Part shown: positions 61,835 through 64,000 of the stretch, piece by piece
How the letters are laid out: every line of letters begins with the position of its first letter
Position numbering within the stretch: position 1 is the first letter of the stretch
NCBI GenBank assembly: GCA_024233835.1
Contig: JACKPC010000006.1
Span: forward strand, 310,001-374,000
Length of the DNA stretch: 64,000 bases
Reading direction: 5' to 3'
From: Leptospiraceae bacterium
GTDB lineage: Bacteria > Spirochaetota > Leptospiria > Leptospirales > Leptospiraceae
Position numbers and translations under genes: made by a program
The notes under the pieces: model-generated
Seen by the model: only the letters and a program-made list of their open reading frames with translations
Databases searched by the model: none
Told to the model about the DNA's origin: nothing

Positions 61835-64000
61835 TCATCTACTAAAGAGATAATTTAAAGCATCGAAAGCTGTATCCGCATTTTCCGTGGAATTGCTGCT
61901 ATCCTCAAAATATGTTCCGGGCAGGCTAAACTTTTTGCCCGCTTGTAAGACAGGTATGAAATCTTCCAATAACCTTCCGGTAGAGTATATAAGAGAACTC
62001 TTATTTTTCTCTTTCGATTGCACAATACTTGAGTTCAAAAACTGTTCAGCATCATTGAGTATATCGGCTATTGTATAAGGTGTAGCTAAATTATCCTGCA
62101 AATAAGCCAGAAAGCCACCCGTCTCTGTCATCGTATTCATCAATCCGAGTGTATCATGTCCCGCAGGAGCCATGAGTTTTAGCATTTTAGGAGAATCTAC
62201 TATAATCAGGTCTGTTACAATCGAACTCTGTTTTCCATTCTCATCGGCAAAAACTGCGGAAAGAATTTCTACAAGGTTCGCAGCTTCTGCCTGAGTAGGC
62301 TGTGAATCAATCAGAATATCCAGTAAATTATCGATATTGCGAATAATCGAATATTTCGAACCCACTGTAAACAGGTCTCGAACCATCACCATCCCCTCAT
62401 CAACTCCATTCCAGGTGTAATCAAAGGTTTTATTGGCGGTATAATCGGGTGCAGTTTTTTCCTTCGTATAATCTCTGAGTCGAATCTCCAGATCCTCCGT
62501 AGCTGTTTGCAAATTAAACTGGTTGGCTTGAGGACTTTCGGAGGTAGTTTTCATCTCCAGAAATATTTTACTTAAACCCGAAATCATTTTTTCTTTTCCT
62601 GTCTTCCGAGCTTCTTTATTGAACTCATTGAATAGATTCGCAATTCCCGAAGCCAGATTTGTCTGGGAGATTAAGTTTATCAAACCATCCTGGTATCTCC
62701 GACCATTAGGAGTGCTATTCTTCACTACATGTCCTTCTGCTAATAAAGAAAGCAGGGAGCGATATTTGGGATTGGGATAATAATTATGCTCCAGCATGAA
62801 AGGAGAACGCAGACCATCCGAACTAGAAGCCGTATCAATCCTGAGTGTAGTGATCGTTTTACCGGCTACAAGAGCTGCGTTACCCGAACTATCTCCCGTC
62901 CAATCCAGACCTTCATAGATATACGGACGAACCAGAACTTTCGCCAAATCTGTAAGAACCTTATAGGCATTCTTCTCCTGACCGATTGTATTATCCGTAT
63001 TTGATTTAAAGGCTTTGGCAAGGGCTGCCACCATAGGAAAAAGTTTATTTCGCTTATCCCAATAGGTAGAGGTGTTAGCAGGTGTCACCGTATTTTCTGT
63101 CAGAAATCCGAGACGTTCAAAGATAGCAAAATTTTTCGCGAGTGCCGGAGGAATCGCTCCGTAAAAAGTTGTAGGACTCGCATTCTCCGTAAAGGCCAGA
63201 TCCCAGAGAATCGGATACAGAGCATCGGAAAAACCGTAAGGATCGGTTCCGGTTAAGTCTTTTCCCCAGGCTTCTACTAAAAGCACTGAGTCTCCGGGAG
63301 TATCGGAAAAGGTTTGCAAGTCACCCGAAGTAGCCGCAGCTGTAGTTACAGCTCCGACCGTAGTTGTAGGTTTTATAAACGTTCCGGCCTTTCTCCACTT
63401 GCCATTATCAGAGGATTTATCACAGGATGTATTCGCTGAATTACAGGGCTTGGCATCCATAAGACCGCTGAGACCATTCGCAACAACCGTAATATAAGCA
63501 GCATCTTTTACAGCAGTACCCATAATAGCGTTAACCGGAATCACGAGAACCATACGCTTTTCATGCACCAGCCACATGAAGTTTTTAAATATAGCCTCTT
63601 CATCGGAACTTACCGCTCTTTCCGCATCTGTTTTCACAATTTCTGTTATACTATAATGCGAACCATTACCGGAAGGATTTTGCGTTCCTCCGAGTCCGGC
63701 AAAACTAGCATCCTTTACCTTGATTTTGAAATCAGATGTAGTCCAGGAAGATTTATAGTTGGAACCGGAAAGAGAAAGAGGACCATCGGTACGATTTTTA
63801 TTATAATACGGTCCGTAGCCTTCAAAGATTACACGCGAAATAAGACCGAGAGCCCAGGGAATAGTTTTTGTATAAACTGTGTCGGAACAACTTCCCACAT
63901 CTCCTTTGGATTCTCCCTGTAAAAGGCAGAGAGCCCTTGTGTTGGCATCTACAGGCAGATTAACTCCATCCATCTGTACATCTCCATTTTTCGCAGCTGC
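61835..64000 (-). CDS. Large protein of unknown function (5' end outside the window)
   Basis: The frame is open to the right edge (codons read in frame to 64000), so the start and any signal peptide are missing; the ATG at 63973 is internal. At least 721 residues. It is rich in Ser/Thr/Asn, with an early part bearing cysteine pairs (CLLQGESKGDVGSC; CNSANTSC) and a long helical second half with Leu/Ile-rich repeats (ILNDAEQFLNSSIVQ, VMVRDLFTVGSKYSIIRN, IDNLLDILIDSQPTQAEA). No family is recognised. The composition fits an exported or surface protein, like others in this window, but this cannot be tested without the N-terminus. Confidence 0.6.
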   Translation of the reverse strand, partial: AAAKNGDVQMDGVNLPVDANTRALCLLQGESKGDVGSCSDTVYTKTIPWALGLISRVIFEGYGPYYNKNRTDGPLSLSGSNYKSSWTTSDFKIKVKDASFAGLGGTQNPSGNGSHYSITEIVKTDAERAVSSDEEAIFKNFMWLVHEKRMVLVIPVNAIMGTAVKDAAYITVVANGLSGLMDAKPCNSANTSCDKSSDNGKWRKAGTFIKPTTTVGAVTTAAATSGDLQTFSDTPGDSVLLVEAWGKDLTGTDPYGFSDALYPILWDLAFTENASPTTFYGAIPPALAKNFAIFERLGFLTENTVTPANTSTYWDKRNKLFPMVAALAKAFKSNTDNTIGQEKNAYKVLTDLAKVLVRPYIYEGLDWTGDSSGNAALVAGKTITTLRIDTASSSDGLRSPFMLEHNYYPNPKYRSLLSLLAEGHVVKNSTPNGRRYQDGLINLISQTNLASGIANLFNEFNKEARKTGKEKMISGLSKIFLEMKTTSESPQANQFNLQTATEDLEIRLRDYTKEKTAPDYTANKTFDYTWNGVDEGMVMVRDLFTVGSKYSIIRNIDNLLDILIDSQPTQAEAANLVEILSAVFADENGKQSSIVTDLIIVDSPKMLKLMAPAGHDTLGLMNTMTETGGFLAYLQDNLATPYTIADILNDAEQFLNSSIVQSKEKNKSSLIYSTGRLLEDFIPVLQAGKKFSLPGTYFEDSSNSTENADTAFDALNYLFSR

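Overview
The window is AT-rich DNA that most resembles a spirochaete of the Leptospira group (Leptospirales). This is an inference from four things: many lipoproteins with short relaxed lipoboxes (LFSC, LISC, LLQSC, LIFYNC, LLFSQC); a monomeric NADP isocitrate dehydrogenase; a fused B12 mutase (IcmF) in an rpmB-nth-pyrG-kdsA gene string; and frequent TTG/GTG starts. No rRNA, tRNA, CRISPR array, transposase or integrase was seen.

Layout. (1) 1-7.6 kb: 3' part of aspartate kinase, a 1267-residue multi-domain surface lipoprotein, recN, and a UmuD-like gene whose catalytic serine is replaced by alanine. (2) 7.8-16.5 kb: one leftward operon of six genes with tiny gaps or overlaps: RCC1-propeller lipoprotein, Cys-pair repeat lipoprotein, two small lipoproteins, a TolB-like/DUF5683-like protein and a secreted caspase-fold protein with C-terminal sequence repeats. 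(3) 16.5-35.2 kb: an accessory island. It holds two ATPase/nuclease-fold genes, a RelE-type toxin-antitoxin pair, three giant Calx-beta/LamG/fibrinogen-like lipoproteins and a second RCC1 plus Cys-pair module. Almost every gene boundary carries a GC-rich palindromic repeat (seven copies, R1-R7). Two of the giant genes are near-identical in their flanks but carry different LamG and C-terminal segments. (4) 35.3-43.8 kb: leftward housekeeping string TIGR00730 (LOG-like), rpmB, nth, thioesterase, GGQ release-factor-like, icmF, pyrG, kdsA. (5) 43.9-51.6 kb: rightward string of lysophospholipid acyltransferase-like gene, SppA-like peptidase, MBOAT acyltransferase, small lipoprotein, SpoIIE-type phosphatase, rsgA and a 7TM-DISM histidine kinase. 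(6) 51.6-58.7 kb: a divergent acyl-chain cluster. Leftward it has a FabF-like KAS, a fused two-domain CoA-transferase, a FabH-like KAS and a lipoprotein; rightward it has a hot-dog protein and two tandem SDR reductases. (7) 58.7-64 kb: DedA-family protein, monomeric IDH, and the 3' part of a large unknown protein.

How the parts fit. The housekeeping blocks supply lysine/threonine precursors, CTP, Kdo for LPS, acyl-CoA rearrangement and DNA repair. The rest is strongly biased to the cell surface: at least eleven predicted lipoproteins, most built from Ig-like, Calx-beta, propeller or lectin-like modules. The most unusual material is the lipoprotein island. It shows a duplicated two-gene propeller module sharing an identical 63-bp 3' end, a duplicated leader hairpin, palindromic repeats between genes, and block-wise replacement of the ligand-binding segments in a near-identical gene pair. 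Together these suggest a recombination-driven system for diversifying surface proteins.
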